From NCBI GenBank assembly GCA_017458005.1, contig JAFTGH010000054.1, forward strand, positions 25,571 through 89,570: a stretch of 64,000 nt of DNA. The letters are read 5' to 3'. Both the position numbers and the translations under genes were made by a program. The notes under the pieces are model-generated. The model saw only the letters and a list, made by a program, of their open reading frames with translations. It was not told the DNA's origin and made no database searches. Below, in pieces: positions 45,115-54,506 of the stretch. Origin of the DNA: Prevotella sp. (GTDB lineage: Bacteria > Bacteroidota > Bacteroidia > Bacteroidales > Bacteroidaceae). Numbering within the stretch: position 1 is the stretch's first letter; every line of letters begins with the position of its first letter.

Positions 45115-48100
45115 ATGTCTGTTAAATTTAAGAGTATGCGAATTGCGCTTACACTTACGTTCCTGCTTATCGTGGGTAGTTTGTCAGCGCAGACCGTACA
45201 GGTCAACGTGAAAGATGCGACAGGCGAAGCAGTTATTGGTGCCAGCGTTATCGAGCAAGGTACGCAGAATGGCGGTGTGACTGACTTCGACGGTAATTTC
45301 ACTATTAAGTTAACGGCTGGAAAGCCTATCGTCATCTCATACATCGGTATGAAGACACAGACGGTTAATGCCAAAGGCAAGACTTCCATCAACGTCGTAC
45401 TGGAAGAGGATGCTACCACACTGAATGACGTGGTGGTCATCGGTTACGGTTCTGTACGTAAGAAGGATATCACTGGTTCTGTGGCTACCGTAGGATCTGA
45501 CGCTCTTGTCCAAGTACCTGTAGCAAACGCCTCAGAGGCACTCACAGGAAAACTTGCTGGTGTACAGGTGACAGCAACTGAGGGCTCTCCTGATGCGGAG
45601 GTAACTATCCGTGTTCGTGGTGGCGGCTCAGTAACGCAGTCAAATGAGCCTCTGTACATTGTTGATGGATTCCCAGTTGACGGTATCAGCGATATTCCCG
45701 CTACCGACATCGAGGACATCACTGTCTTGAAGGATGCTTCTTCTACCGCTATCTACGGTAGCCGTGGTGCTAATGGTGTTATCTTGGTAACCACCAAGAG
45801 TGGTAAGGAAGGTAAGGTAAAGGTTAGTTACAACATGTATTATAGTTGGAAGAAAACCGCAAAGACCTTAGATGTACTAAACACAAGAGACTATCTGGAC
45901 TGGCAATATGAGTATTTCATGCTCAAAAACGGTAATGCAAAGAATTACGAGTCTGTATTTGGAACCTATCAGGATCGTTACCTTTATGATGGACAACCTA
46001 CTAATGACTGGCAGGATTTGACTTTCGGTCGTACAGGTCACACCTTTAACCACAACCTGAGCGTCAATGGTGGTTCTGAGAACATCAAGTACGCTTTCAG
46101 TTATGCTCACATGAACGACAAGGCAATCATGTACGGCTCTTCTTTCAAGCGTGACAACTTCTCTCTGAAACTGAACACCAAGCCCAGCAAGAAGACAACT
46201 CTGGATTTCCAAGTCCGCTTTGCCAACACTGAGGTAAATGGTGGTGGTGCCAATGATGCCACAAGTACATCAAGTACGGACAAGCGTCTGCGTAATGCCG
46301 TTGTTTATCCATCATTGCCATTAGGTGGTCTTGCCCAAGGTGCAGAATATGACGATGATGAGGATGTTGGTGGTCTGTATAATCCTATTGTATCGGCTAA
46401 TGACAACGATCGTAAGCAGCAGCGCAAGAACTTGAACATGGCAGGTTCTTTTGGTTGGGAGATATTCAAGAACTTCAAGATCAAGACAGAGTTTGGATAT
46501 GACTGGTACACCAACTATGACATGCGCTTCTATGGTAAGACTACTTACTATGCTCGTGAGAATGTGCATACTGAAGCCTATAAGAGAATGCCTGCTTTGC
46601 AACTTGCAAATACAGATCGTCATCGCTTCCGTAACACTAATACGATTAGTTACGATTTCAAGAAGATTCTGGGCAAAGACAGCAAGCACCACCTGAACGC
46701 AATGGCAGGTCATGAGTATGTCATCACCAAAAAGAGAGTAAACACAGATATGCTGGAGGGATTCCCTGCAAGTTTTGATTTTGACCTGGCTCGCAAGTTG
46801 TCTGTACAAGGACATCCTTATTCTGTCACTGACGCTTACAGCCCTGATGACAAGTTATTGTCTTTCTTTGGTCGTGTGAACTATGATTTCGACAGTAAGT
46901 ACTTGCTTTCTGCAACATTCCGTGCAGATGCATCTTCTAAGTTCTCTAAGGACAACCGTTGGGGTTACTTCCCCTCTGTGGCTTTGGCATGGCGTATCTC
47001 TTCTGAGCCTTTCATGAAGGGTACAGAGAAGTGGCTGGACGACTTGAAACTCCGTCTGAGTTACGGTACTGCAGGTAATAACGGTATTGATCCTGGTTAC
47101 CTAAAACAAGATTTGATTTCCAAGAAGATAGAATATGTAAATGGATTTACCAGTTACATGGGACCAACAACTCGTATGGCTAACCCCGATCTGAAATGGG
47201 AGACTACCATCACTCGCAACATCGGTTTGGACTTCACGCTGTTTGGCGGTAGATTCAATGGAAGTTTAGAGGCATACCTCAACTCCACTAAAGACTTGCT
47301 GATTGACTATAGAATGAGTGGTGCGTACTCCTCACAATACCGCAACCTCGGTGAAACTCAGAACAAAGGTTTTGAGGCATCTTTCACCTATCACATCGTA
47401 AACAAGAAAGATTGGGGCATTGACTTCAGCGGAAACATTGGCTTTAACAAGTCAAAGATCAAGTCTCTCGGTGAGAACTTTAACCCCTACACCACAACAG
47501 GTTGCTTAGGTTCTACAGAGATTCCCAATGACTATGTACTCCAAGTTGGGGAGCCTGTGGGTTTGATATTTGGTTATGTGAACGATGGTCGTTATGAAGC
47601 ATCTGACTTCGACGGATACAATGAGGCTACTGGTGAATGGATTTTAAAAGAAGGTGTTGTTAATGGACAGGCATTTACAAATCACACGACCCGTCCTGGT
47701 GACATGAAAGTAAAAGATCTGGATGGTAGTGGAGATATCACAACAGATGGAAAAGACTGTCAAGTAATTGGTGATACCAATCCTGATTTTACTGGTGGTT
47801 TCTCTATCAATGCCCGTGCTTATGGTTTCGACCTAAGTGCTAATTTCAATTTCAGTGTAGGCAATGACGTTTACAATGCCAACAAGATAGAGTATACCAC
47901 GGCTTACAGAAGTGGTAACTATCGTAACATGATTACTGAGATGGCAAGTGGTAACCGCTGGACCAACATCAATGCTGCTGGCGAACTCGTTACTGACTTA
48001 ACAGAACTCGCAACCCTGAACGCTAATACAACTTTGTGGTCGCCCTATATGGGTTATTACAGACTGACAGACTGGGCTGTTGAGGATGGCTCATTCCTTC

Positions 48101-48336
48101 GTTTGAACACCCTGACATTGGGTTATACACTGCCAGACAAACTACTTAAGCGTTTTGGTATTAACAGTCTGCGCTTCTATGTTACTGGCTACAACCTGTT
48201 CTGCATTACTGGCTATTCAGGTTTCGACCCAGAGGTTTCGACTATCCGCAAGGACGGTGGTTTGACTCCTGGTGTAGACTACTCTGCATACCCAAAGAGC
48301 CGTCAGTTTGTTATCGGTCTTAACTTGAACTTCTAA
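45115..48336 (+). CDS. SusC-family TonB-dependent glycan transporter
   Basis: 1073 aa. Signal peptide, then a carboxypeptidase-regulatory-like domain (VQVNVKDATGEAVIGASV), a TonB-box-like segment before NDVVVIGYG, a plug domain (PLYIVDGFPVDG, IEDITVLKDASSTAIYGSRG, NGVILVTTKSG) and a C-terminal outer-membrane barrel. It imports oligosaccharides with the SusD lipoprotein encoded 13 bp downstream. Surrounding pectinases imply galacturonide substrates. Confidence 0.97.
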   Translation: MSVKFKSMRIALTLTFLLIVGSLSAQTVQVNVKDATGEAVIGASVIEQGTQNGGVTDFDGNFTIKLTAGKPIVISYIGMKTQTVNAKGKTSINVVLEEDATTLNDVVVIGYGSVRKKDITGSVATVGSDALVQVPVANASEALTGKLAGVQVTATEGSPDAEVTIRVRGGGSVTQSNEPLYIVDGFPVDGISDIPATDIEDITVLKDASSTAIYGSRGANGVILVTTKSGKEGKVKVSYNMYYSWKKTAKTLDVLNTRDYLDWQYEYFMLKNGNAKNYESVFGTYQDRYLYDGQPTNDWQDLTFGRTGHTFNHNLSVNGGSENIKYAFSYAHMNDKAIMYGSSFKRDNFSLKLNTKPSKKTTLDFQVRFANTEVNGGGANDATSTSSTDKRLRNAVVYPSLPLGGLAQGAEYDDDEDVGGLYNPIVSANDNDRKQQRKNLNMAGSFGWEIFKNFKIKTEFGYDWYTNYDMRFYGKTTYYARENVHTEAYKRMPALQLANTDRHRFRNTNTISYDFKKILGKDSKHHLNAMAGHEYVITKKRVNTDMLEGFPASFDFDLARKLSVQGHPYSVTDAYSPDDKLLSFFGRVNYDFDSKYLLSATFRADASSKFSKDNRWGYFPSVALAWRISSEPFMKGTEKWLDDLKLRLSYGTAGNNGIDPGYLKQDLISKKIEYVNGFTSYMGPTTRMANPDLKWETTITRNIGLDFTLFGGRFNGSLEAYLNSTKDLLIDYRMSGAYSSQYRNLGETQNKGFEASFTYHIVNKKDWGIDFSGNIGFNKSKIKSLGENFNPYTTTGCLGSTEIPNDYVLQVGEPVGLIFGYVNDGRYEASDFDGYNEATGEWILKEGVVNGQAFTNHTTRPGDMKVKDLDGSGDITTDGKDCQVIGDTNPDFTGGFSINARAYGFDLSANFNFSVGNDVYNANKIEYTTAYRSGNYRNMITEMASGNRWTNINAAGELVTDLTELATLNANTTLWSPYMGYYRLTDWAVEDGSFLRLNTLTLGYTLPDKLLKRFGINSLRFYVTGYNLFCITGYSGFDPEVSTIRKDGGLTPGVDYSAYPKSRQFVIGLNLNF

Positions 48337-48349
48337 AAAGTATAAAGTC

Positions 48350-50173
48350 ATGAAAAAATATATTTCAATTGCATTAATGTCCTTATCGGTTTTTGGAATT
48401 ACTTCCTGCGATATGGACGCACCATCACAGTCATCACTCGATGCCTCGGTTGTGTTCTCACAATATGATCTGGCAGAGGGTTCTGTCATGGCTATTCACG
48501 ATGGTTGGGGAAAAACAAATTCCTACCGTGGACGCTGGATATCACTTTACGGAATGAATACAGACGCAGAGTGGTGGAACACCCCGTCATACAACAAGCG
48601 CAACGATCAAAAGCAGAATGCATGTAACTACAATACACCTGAAGACGATGGATGGCTTGATAAAACGAACGATACATGGCAGGGGCTTTATGAAGGTATT
48701 GAGAAGGCGAATATTGCCATCGATAATATTCGTGAGTACGGTAACGTCGAAAATAATCCCGACATGGCTCAACTTCTGGGCGAGGCTCTGACCCTTCGTG
48801 CTCTGATATATGTGGAACTTGTAAAGACATATGGTGATGTTCCCGCACGCTTTGAGCAGACAACAAGTGAGAATGCTTATATGCATCGCACCAATAAGGA
48901 CGAGATTTATAAGCAGATTCTTGCCGACCTTGAAGAGGCTGAGAATTACTGTTACTGGCCTAACGAGTCTAGCATCACCAAGTCTACAGAGCGTGTCAGC
49001 AAAACTTTCGTAAAAGGTCTGCGTGCCCGTGCCGCTCTCTATGCTGGCGGCTACAGCCTGTACTCAGACGGCACTTACCGCTTAAGTGATGACGAGGAGT
49101 TGGCACAGTCAAAGATGTACGCCATCGCTTTAAAAGAATGTCAGGAGATTATCCAGAAAGGATGCAACACCTTAGGTACCTTTGAGGAAAACTTCAAGTC
49201 TCTTTGCCAAGAGGACTATACCGCAGGTAAGGAGTCTATTTGGGAGATTCCGTTCTCTGAGGGTCGTGGTCGTGTTGTTTCCTCTAAGGGCACCCGCCAT
49301 GAGTCACCTTATAACCAATGGGTAAATTACCAAAAGACTGGTAGTTCTGGTGCAGAAAGCGGTCCTGTTCCTACTTTGTTCTATGATTATGATGTAGAGG
49401 ATATCCGCCGTGACATTACCTGCATACCCTACAAATGGTCTAATGGCGGTGATGGTAATGACGGAGATGCCAAACAAGAATTATGGGGTATCAAGAACTG
49501 GAGTTTTGGAAAACTCCGTTACGAGTGGATGAAACGTAAGGCAACTTCTTTGGATGATGGTATCAACTGGCAGATTATGCGTTACGCAGACATTTACATG
49601 ATGGCTGCTGAAGCAGAAAACGAACTGAATGGTCCAAGTACTGCATGGCAGTATTTGAAGCCCGTTCTTGATCGTGCACTTCCTGCTGCTAAGGTATCCG
49701 CTCTTCAGTCTAAGTACACAGCAAGCAAGGATGCTTTCCGAAAGGGTATCCAAGAACAGCGTAAGTTTGAGTTTGCAGGTGAGATGTTACGCAAGCAAGA
49801 TCTTATCCGTTGGGGTATCTTGGACGAGACTTTGGCTGAGACGAAAACCAAGTTGCAGCAATTAGCAGACCGTCAAGGTGAATATGCAGATCTGCCTGAG
49901 AAACTTTACTTTACATATGAAAGTGATGGCATTACTCTTAAAATCTACGGCTTGAACCATGGTGATACAGATGATGAGGGTAAAGAACTGAAAGACAACG
50001 AAGGCTATGACACCAAAGGATGGTTCATTAGTAATGGTGAGAACAATATTACCGATGATATTATCAATGGACTCTATGTTGTTGAAAAGCCGAGTCAGCG
50101 CAGTGTTTGGCCTATCATCAAGTCTGTTATTGACAATAGTGCTGGTTACTTGAACAATGATTTCTTGAAATAA
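48350..50173 (+). CDS. SusD/RagB-family glycan-binding lipoprotein
   Basis: 607 aa, lipobox GITSC (Cys20) followed by DMDAPSQSS. TPR-like helices (YEGIEKANIAIDNI, LLGEALTLRALIYVELVKTYGDVP) and the C-terminal RKFEFAGEMLRKQDLIRWG are typical. It forms the lid of the SusC transporter on the cell surface. Confidence 0.97.
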   Translation: MKKYISIALMSLSVFGITSCDMDAPSQSSLDASVVFSQYDLAEGSVMAIHDGWGKTNSYRGRWISLYGMNTDAEWWNTPSYNKRNDQKQNACNYNTPEDDGWLDKTNDTWQGLYEGIEKANIAIDNIREYGNVENNPDMAQLLGEALTLRALIYVELVKTYGDVPARFEQTTSENAYMHRTNKDEIYKQILADLEEAENYCYWPNESSITKSTERVSKTFVKGLRARAALYAGGYSLYSDGTYRLSDDEELAQSKMYAIALKECQEIIQKGCNTLGTFEENFKSLCQEDYTAGKESIWEIPFSEGRGRVVSSKGTRHESPYNQWVNYQKTGSSGAESGPVPTLFYDYDVEDIRRDITCIPYKWSNGGDGNDGDAKQELWGIKNWSFGKLRYEWMKRKATSLDDGINWQIMRYADIYMMAAEAENELNGPSTAWQYLKPVLDRALPAAKVSALQSKYTASKDAFRKGIQEQRKFEFAGEMLRKQDLIRWGILDETLAETKTKLQQLADRQGEYADLPEKLYFTYESDGITLKIYGLNHGDTDDEGKELKDNEGYDTKGWFISNGENNITDDIINGLYVVEKPSQRSVWPIIKSVIDNSAGYLNNDFLK

Positions 50174-50192
50174 ACATTTAAAGTGAACAAAT

Positions 50193-51860
50193 ATGAAAAT
50201 CAATAAAATTGCTTCAACCTGTATGCTTGGTCTCGCAACCTTGACGATGGCATCATGCAGTGACAATGACAACATCATTGAGAGCCTTGTTTTTGGCAAG
50301 AATTTCGCTCCGCTGGGAATCGAAGCAAATAGCGTAAAGGAAACTACCGCTAGCATTACTTGGAAGACTGCAGTAAATGCCACCAATTACACCATGGAAG
50401 TTTATGCTGACGACAGTCTTACTTTTGCTGGGACTCCTGAGCAAGTGATTACAGGACTGACGGCAGATGACATCCCTTATACGGTTAGTGGTCTGCAGTT
50501 TGATACAAAATACTCCGTTCGAATTCAGTCACTGACAGAAGGTGATGAAGGAAGGACTTCCACATGGAATGGTGTATACTTTAGAACAGGCACCAAGCAA
50601 TTCTTGAAGAATCCCAAACCTGCTGAGATTGCCGACCGCAGCGTAACACTGACTTGGGAAGTTGAGGAAGGTTATGATGTTTCCACCATTGTCATCGGCA
50701 ATATCACTCACGAGATTACTGCTGAGGAGAAAGAGGCAGGTCAGGCAACCATCGAAGGACTGGAGCCTGAGACAACCTACACTGCTTATCTATACTACAA
50801 TGGTAAACAATGCGGTAACCGCAACTTCACAACAATTGCTGATCTTGCTGGTGCCATCCTCGTTCATGAGGGTGATGACTTGAAGGCAATTATTGAGGAC
50901 GAAGAACTTCCTGCAAATGCTGTCATCGCTGTTTATGGTGGTACTTATGAACTGAACTACAATGAGGAAGCGGGTGGATTTGGTGCTGTTAAGATTAACA
51001 AGTCTATGACAATTAAGGGTATCTATCCTACTGATCAGCCTATTCTCAAGGGTCGCTTCGAACTCAATGATGGTGCAGGTTTGACACTAAGTCAACTTGT
51101 AATTGATGGTACAGGAAATAGCACTACAGACCAAATCTTCAACTATAAAACAGCAGATGTAAACTATGGTGCTTTGGATGTCCAGAACTGTACAATCACA
51201 GGACGTGCAGACGGAAAGGGTCTCCTGTATTTGAATGTCAAAGCAACCGTTGAGAGTATTACCTTTAACAATTGTATTGTTAGCGGTATTGAGTGTTCTG
51301 GTGGTGATTTCATTGATAGCCGCGCAGGACATCCAAAGGCTCTCACTTTAACTAACAGCACATTCTACGGTGTGGCATCTACCCGTCAATTTATCCGTAT
51401 TGACGATCCTAAAGTTGACGGATTTAGTGGTACTAATGTCATAGTGGATCATTGTACACTATACAATGTTGGTGGTTCTGCTAATGCAAGCATTTACTAT
51501 GTTCGCTTCCCAGAGAACAAGTTCACATTCACTAATAACATTGTAGTAGGAACAGTTTACAAGAGAGGCTTTACTAATCAGTCAACCTCTGACCAAGAGC
51601 CTACTCTGGATAACAATTTCTACTTCGATTGCCAGAACTTGACTTCACCTGGTACTGGTGCTGATGCAAACATTTGCTGGTTCGATACTGACACCAGTGC
51701 ATACGACATCACATCTGATACAGGTACAAAGGCAAGAGGCAAGGGAAATGGAACTGTATTAGAAACAAGTCCTTTTAGTGGAGAAGCACCAACATTTACA
51801 GTAAATCCTGACAGCAAAGCATTTGCTGCTGGTGCTGGTGACCCACGCTGGATTCAGTAA
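50193..51860 (+). CDS. Surface lipoprotein with Fn3 and DUF4957/DUF5123-like beta-helix domains
   Basis: 555 aa, lipobox MASC (Cys22). Two fibronectin type III-like domains (~35-215; TASITWKTAVNATNYTMEVY, SVTLTWEV) precede a parallel beta-helix (~225-540; DVQNCTITGRADG, ALTLTNSTFYGV, FTFTNNIVVG) ending GAGDPRWIQ, the usual end of DUF5123-type proteins in pectin loci. It probably binds galacturonan next to SusCD. It is the last gene of the pectin locus, and its stop codon starts the first copy of the cassette-junction repeat. Confidence 0.85.
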   Translation: MKINKIASTCMLGLATLTMASCSDNDNIIESLVFGKNFAPLGIEANSVKETTASITWKTAVNATNYTMEVYADDSLTFAGTPEQVITGLTADDIPYTVSGLQFDTKYSVRIQSLTEGDEGRTSTWNGVYFRTGTKQFLKNPKPAEIADRSVTLTWEVEEGYDVSTIVIGNITHEITAEEKEAGQATIEGLEPETTYTAYLYYNGKQCGNRNFTTIADLAGAILVHEGDDLKAIIEDEELPANAVIAVYGGTYELNYNEEAGGFGAVKINKSMTIKGIYPTDQPILKGRFELNDGAGLTLSQLVIDGTGNSTTDQIFNYKTADVNYGALDVQNCTITGRADGKGLLYLNVKATVESITFNNCIVSGIECSGGDFIDSRAGHPKALTLTNSTFYGVASTRQFIRIDDPKVDGFSGTNVIVDHCTLYNVGGSANASIYYVRFPENKFTFTNNIVVGTVYKRGFTNQSTSDQEPTLDNNFYFDCQNLTSPGTGADANICWFDTDTSAYDITSDTGTKARGKGNGTVLETSPFSGEAPTFTVNPDSKAFAAGAGDPRWIQ

Positions 51861-51932
51861 TTATTCCCTACTCTATATCAATGGGTGGACACGAACAATG
51901 TCCACCCATTTGTTTTTTATTGAAAAGTTTGG
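51858..51932 (+). repeat. Cassette-junction repeat, copy A (terminator plus -33 box)
   Basis: It runs from the TAA of the pectin lipoprotein gene through a hairpin with 12-bp perfect arms (51880-51891, 51899-51910; seven-base loop) and a T-run to TTTG (51928-51931). A TATTTTTG -7 box follows 20 bases later (51952-51959). This copy is the most diverged of the five and is the natural operon terminator. Confidence 0.95.
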
Positions 51933-51991
51933 AGAATTCAAGAAAAGTCTGTATTTTTGCAGCAGAATAACAAATAATAGATAATTAAGAT

Positions 51992-52144
51992 ATGGCAAGA
52001 CCAATTAAAGAAACCCCTATCCTATATGGTAAGGATGCCCGTCAATTTGAGGCGAGGATGAAGGAGCATCATCGTGTTTCTCCAGAAGAAAGGGCTAGAA
52101 TCAAAGCCAATTACGAGGCTCTCATTGCTACTGCCAATTTTTGA
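51992..52144 (+). CDS. 50-aa partner (putative antitoxin) of the GNAT protein
   Basis: ATG at 51992 to TGA at 52144; the product starts MARPIKETPILYGKDARQFE and is highly charged. It sits between a strong promoter and the GNAT gene (5 bp gap), the position of an antitoxin in GNAT-type modules. It does not look like the DUF1778 antitoxins of TacAT systems, so the antitoxin role is inferred. Confidence 0.75.
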   Translation: MARPIKETPILYGKDARQFEARMKEHHRVSPEERARIKANYEALIATANF

Positions 52145-52149
52145 CTTGA

Positions 52150-52704
52150 ATGACAGAAAACGAAATAAAAACTCAGTATCGGATTTACAAACTGGGTGAA
52201 AGAGAAAACGTGGAGTCGTTTGATTGTGGTGACGCAGATCTAAACGACTTTATTCTTAATGATGCGCAACTCTATCGTAAAGAGAAACTGGCTGTCACAT
52301 ACGCATATATAAATAAGGAGGACAAGACTAAGGTGGCGGCTTTTTTCTGTCTTTCAAATGATAGGATATCGCTTGCCGACTTCGATAGTAAGTCAAGATA
52401 TAATCGTTTTAGCAAACGCTTTGTTAACAAAAAGCGGTTAAAAAGTTATCCTGCAGCCAAAATTGGTCGTTTGGGTGTTGCCATATCAATGAGAGGTATG
52501 AATATCGGGAGCATGCTCTTGGATTTTATCAAGCACTATTTCGTTGCTGACAATAAAACTGGATGCCGTTTTATTACTGTTGACGCTTATGCCGCAGCCA
52601 TTCCTTTTTATCTCAAAAATGGCTTTATCCCTCTTAACGATGAGGACATAGACGAGCCTACACGTCTCCTCTATTTTGACCTGAACGACCTTAATGATGA
52701 TTAA
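52150..52704 (+). CDS. GNAT acetyltransferase (putative TacT-like toxin)
   Basis: 184 aa. A GNAT fold is indicated by the core IGRLGVAISMRGMNIGSMLL, an acetyl-CoA-binding loop variant, and AAIPFYLKNGFIPL near the end. TacT/AtaT-type toxins acetylate aminoacyl-tRNA; the small size, the preceding short ORF and the array of toxin-antitoxin cassettes support that assignment. The N-terminus has the phrase DCGDADLNDFI found in many toxin-type GNATs. Confidence 0.8.
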   Translation: MTENEIKTQYRIYKLGERENVESFDCGDADLNDFILNDAQLYRKEKLAVTYAYINKEDKTKVAAFFCLSNDRISLADFDSKSRYNRFSKRFVNKKRLKSYPAAKIGRLGVAISMRGMNIGSMLLDFIKHYFVADNKTGCRFITVDAYAAAIPFYLKNGFIPLNDEDIDEPTRLLYFDLNDLNDD

Positions 52705-52830
52705 GGCTGGTGACCCACGCTTGGCTCCTTGCTCAGTAATCATCCCCTACTCTATAATCAATGGGTGGACACGAACAATGTCCACCCATTTGTTTTTTAT
52801 GGCGACACAAAATAATCGCAAAATAATTTG
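52705..52830 (+). repeat. Cassette-junction repeat, copy B, with remnant of the pectin lipoprotein 3' end
   Basis: Bases 52706-52721 repeat the last codons of the gene ending at 51860 (AGDPR region), and CAGTAAT recurs at 52734-52740. The hairpin (52760-52771, 52779-52790), T-run and TTTG (52827-52830) follow. The next -7 box is TATCTTTG at 52851-52858, exactly 20 bases on. In this copy the TAA (52737-52739) is not used by the preceding gene. Confidence 0.92.
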
Positions 52831-52877
52831 GTTATTGTTAACTAAATCGTTATCTTTGCAGCAACAAATTTATTCGT

Positions 52878-53234
52878 ATGGCAAAAAGGGAATACATAAG
52901 GCACATCGTTGCTTTCAAAGATTACTTTAAAGACTTCAAGAAAAAGACTCCTAAAAAAGTCATTGAGAAGATATATCAGGTGTTTATCTACATCATGTCG
53001 CTGGAGATAATACCCAGTTCGATTTTCAAATCAATTGAAGGAGTTCAAGGGCTATATGAAATAAGAGTGGAAGAGGAAGGAAATATATACAGAATCTTCT
53101 GTTGTATGGACGAAGGAAATCTTATCATCCTCTTTAATGCTTTTCAAAAGAAGTCACAGAAGACTCCTAAAAACGAGATTGAAAAAGCAAAACGGATTAT
53201 GAATGAATATTATGAACAAAAAAATAAGCGATAA
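52878..53234 (+). CDS. RelE/HigB-like (PF05973-type) toxin
   Basis: 118 aa. The pattern GVQGLYEIRVEEEGNIYRIFCCMDEGNLIILFNAFQKKSQKTP by position is that of phage-derived Gp49/HigB-like ribosome-dependent mRNA interferases. The gene order is toxin first, then an XRE antitoxin, typical of higBA. The promoter supplied by repeat copy B lies just upstream. Confidence 0.9.
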   Translation: MAKREYIRHIVAFKDYFKDFKKKTPKKVIEKIYQVFIYIMSLEIIPSSIFKSIEGVQGLYEIRVEEEGNIYRIFCCMDEGNLIILFNAFQKKSQKTPKNEIEKAKRIMNEYYEQKNKR

Positions 53235-53238
53235 GACT

Positions 53239-53547
53239 ATGGACGAGAAAAGAATGAAAGAACTGCAACTCACACCTATTGAAGATCTAATTAAAGAAGA
53301 CTACGGTGATGAGGGAACAAGCACTCGAATGGAATTTGAGGCTGGAGTAGATGCCTTTATTCTTGGTGAGAAAATAAAAGAGGAAAGAAAGAAGGCAGGA
53401 CTTACCCAAGAGCAATTAGCAACAAAGATAGGCACGAAAAAGACCTATATATCACGAGTTGAGAATGGGCATGCGGATATTCAGATGTCAACCTTATTCA
53501 AGATCTTTCATGGTCTAGGAAGAAAAGTTAGTTTCACCATTTTATAA
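53239..53547 (+). CDS. HigA-like XRE antitoxin
   Basis: 102 aa from ATG at 53239, 4 bp after the toxin stop; an upstream in-frame ATG at 53203 would overlap the toxin. The helix-turn-helix is KAGLTQEQLATKIGTKKTYI with SRVENGHADIQMSTL. It should neutralise the toxin and autoregulate. Its TAA stop (53545-53547) is the first codon of repeat copy C. Confidence 0.9.
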   Translation: MDEKRMKELQLTPIEDLIKEDYGDEGTSTRMEFEAGVDAFILGEKIKEERKKAGLTQEQLATKIGTKKTYISRVENGHADIQMSTLFKIFHGLGRKVSFTIL

Positions 53548-53620
53548 TCATCCCCTACTCTATAATCAATGGGTGGACACGAACAATGTCCACCCATTTG
53601 TTTTTTTATGCAATAATTTG
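53545..53620 (+). repeat. Cassette-junction repeat, copy C
   Basis: It begins at the HigA stop, hairpin arms 53568-53579 and 53587-53598, T-run, and ends in CAATAATTTG with TTTG at 53617-53620. TAAATTTG at 53641-53648 is 20 bases further. Nearly identical to copies B, D and E. Confidence 0.95.
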
Positions 53621-53678
53621 GTGGTTAAGGAAAAAGGTTGTAAATTTGCAGCAAGAAGTTATAAAAATACATAAGAAT

Positions 53679-53801
53679 ATGACAAGAGAAGAAACTATCA
53701 GCGCTTTTAAAAAAGCCATAGAGAATAAGAAATCTGCGCTTAAGCGTACAGAAGAAAGGTGGATACAAGAAGGTATCAAAGGTAAAGTTGTTGCCTTATG
53801 A
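53679..53801 (+). CDS. 40-aa partner of the DUF6169-like protein
   Basis: ATG at 53679 with the downstream frame overlapping by ATGA (53798-53801). The product starts MTREETISAFKKAIENKKSA and is basic and helical. It occupies the position of the antitoxin in the neighbouring cassettes. Its function is inferred only. Confidence 0.7.
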   Translation: MTREETISAFKKAIENKKSALKRTEERWIQEGIKGKVVAL

Positions 53802-54295
53802 TATTCTTTTCTTTACCACGTATTTTGAATCAATCACCTTATGAGATTATTCTCTCTGAAGGTGATTTCCTTTTTCAGACAGAGAGGGGTATACGATATG
53901 AAATCAGTTTTGTCAAAGAAGATATTGTATTTGGCAATTGTGACACATACCAATTCATTATTCGTAAATTAGATGAAGTCGGTTCTACTTACGACCCTAA
54001 GGTAAAAGATACTATATTTGCTATTATCAATGAGTTCTTCCTGTCTAATCAACAAATTTTGCTTTATATTTGCGATACTTCAGACGGAAAAGAAGAAAGT
54101 AGAAACAGACTTTTTCTCCATTGGTTTGAAAAATACGCAGAAGAAGGAAAATATACAATAAAGACTGCACATGCTATTGTAGAAAGCGAGACCATCTATA
54201 CTGCCATTATTATAGAAAATACTAATCCAAAATTGGATGCCATCATTAAAGATTTTGATTTAACCGCAAAATCTCTCACAGAGAAGCCAGAGTAA
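53798..54295 (+). CDS. DUF6169-like protein, putative cassette toxin
   Basis: 165 aa, no signal peptide. The mid-region YQFIIRKLDE, then LLYICDTSDGKEESRNRLFLHWFE, resembles the DUF6169 family of small Bacteroidota proteins. Translation is coupled to the 40-aa ORF. Its TAA stop (54293-54295) is the first codon of repeat copy D. Toxin status is inferred from context. Confidence 0.7.
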   Translation: MIFFSLPRILNQSPYEIILSEGDFLFQTERGIRYEISFVKEDIVFGNCDTYQFIIRKLDEVGSTYDPKVKDTIFAIINEFFLSNQQILLYICDTSDGKEESRNRLFLHWFEKYAEEGKYTIKTAHAIVESETIYTAIIIENTNPKLDAIIKDFDLTAKSLTEKPE

Positions 54296-54367
54296 TCATC
54301 CCCTACTCTATAATCAATGGGTGGACACGAACAATGTCCACCCATTTGTTTTTTATGCAATAATTTG
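54293..54367 (+). repeat. Cassette-junction repeat, copy D
   Basis: Hairpin arms 54316-54327 and 54335-54346, T-run, TTTG at 54364-54367. TATCTTTG follows 20 bases later (54388-54395) and overlaps an 8-bp inverted repeat (CTTTGACC/GGTCAAAG, 54391-54398 and 54403-54410). A second promoter (TTTG, 19 bases, TATCTTTG) lies about 80 bases on, closer to the next gene. Confidence 0.95.
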
Positions 54368-54506
54368 GAAGTTCCAAAGAAAACCATTATCTTTGACCTG
54401 TCGGTCAAAGATACTCCCGCTCGACTATGAAAAAAAGTGCTTTTTGTTTTGCATTATGCTCGCTTATTCGTATCTTTGCAGCAAGAACATAAAATAAGGA
54501 AGAAAT

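Noticed and set aside
54427-54492. 21-codon ORF before the vapD cassette genes
   Set aside because: It runs through the second promoter of the cassette (its TATCTTTG box), so it is probably not translated.
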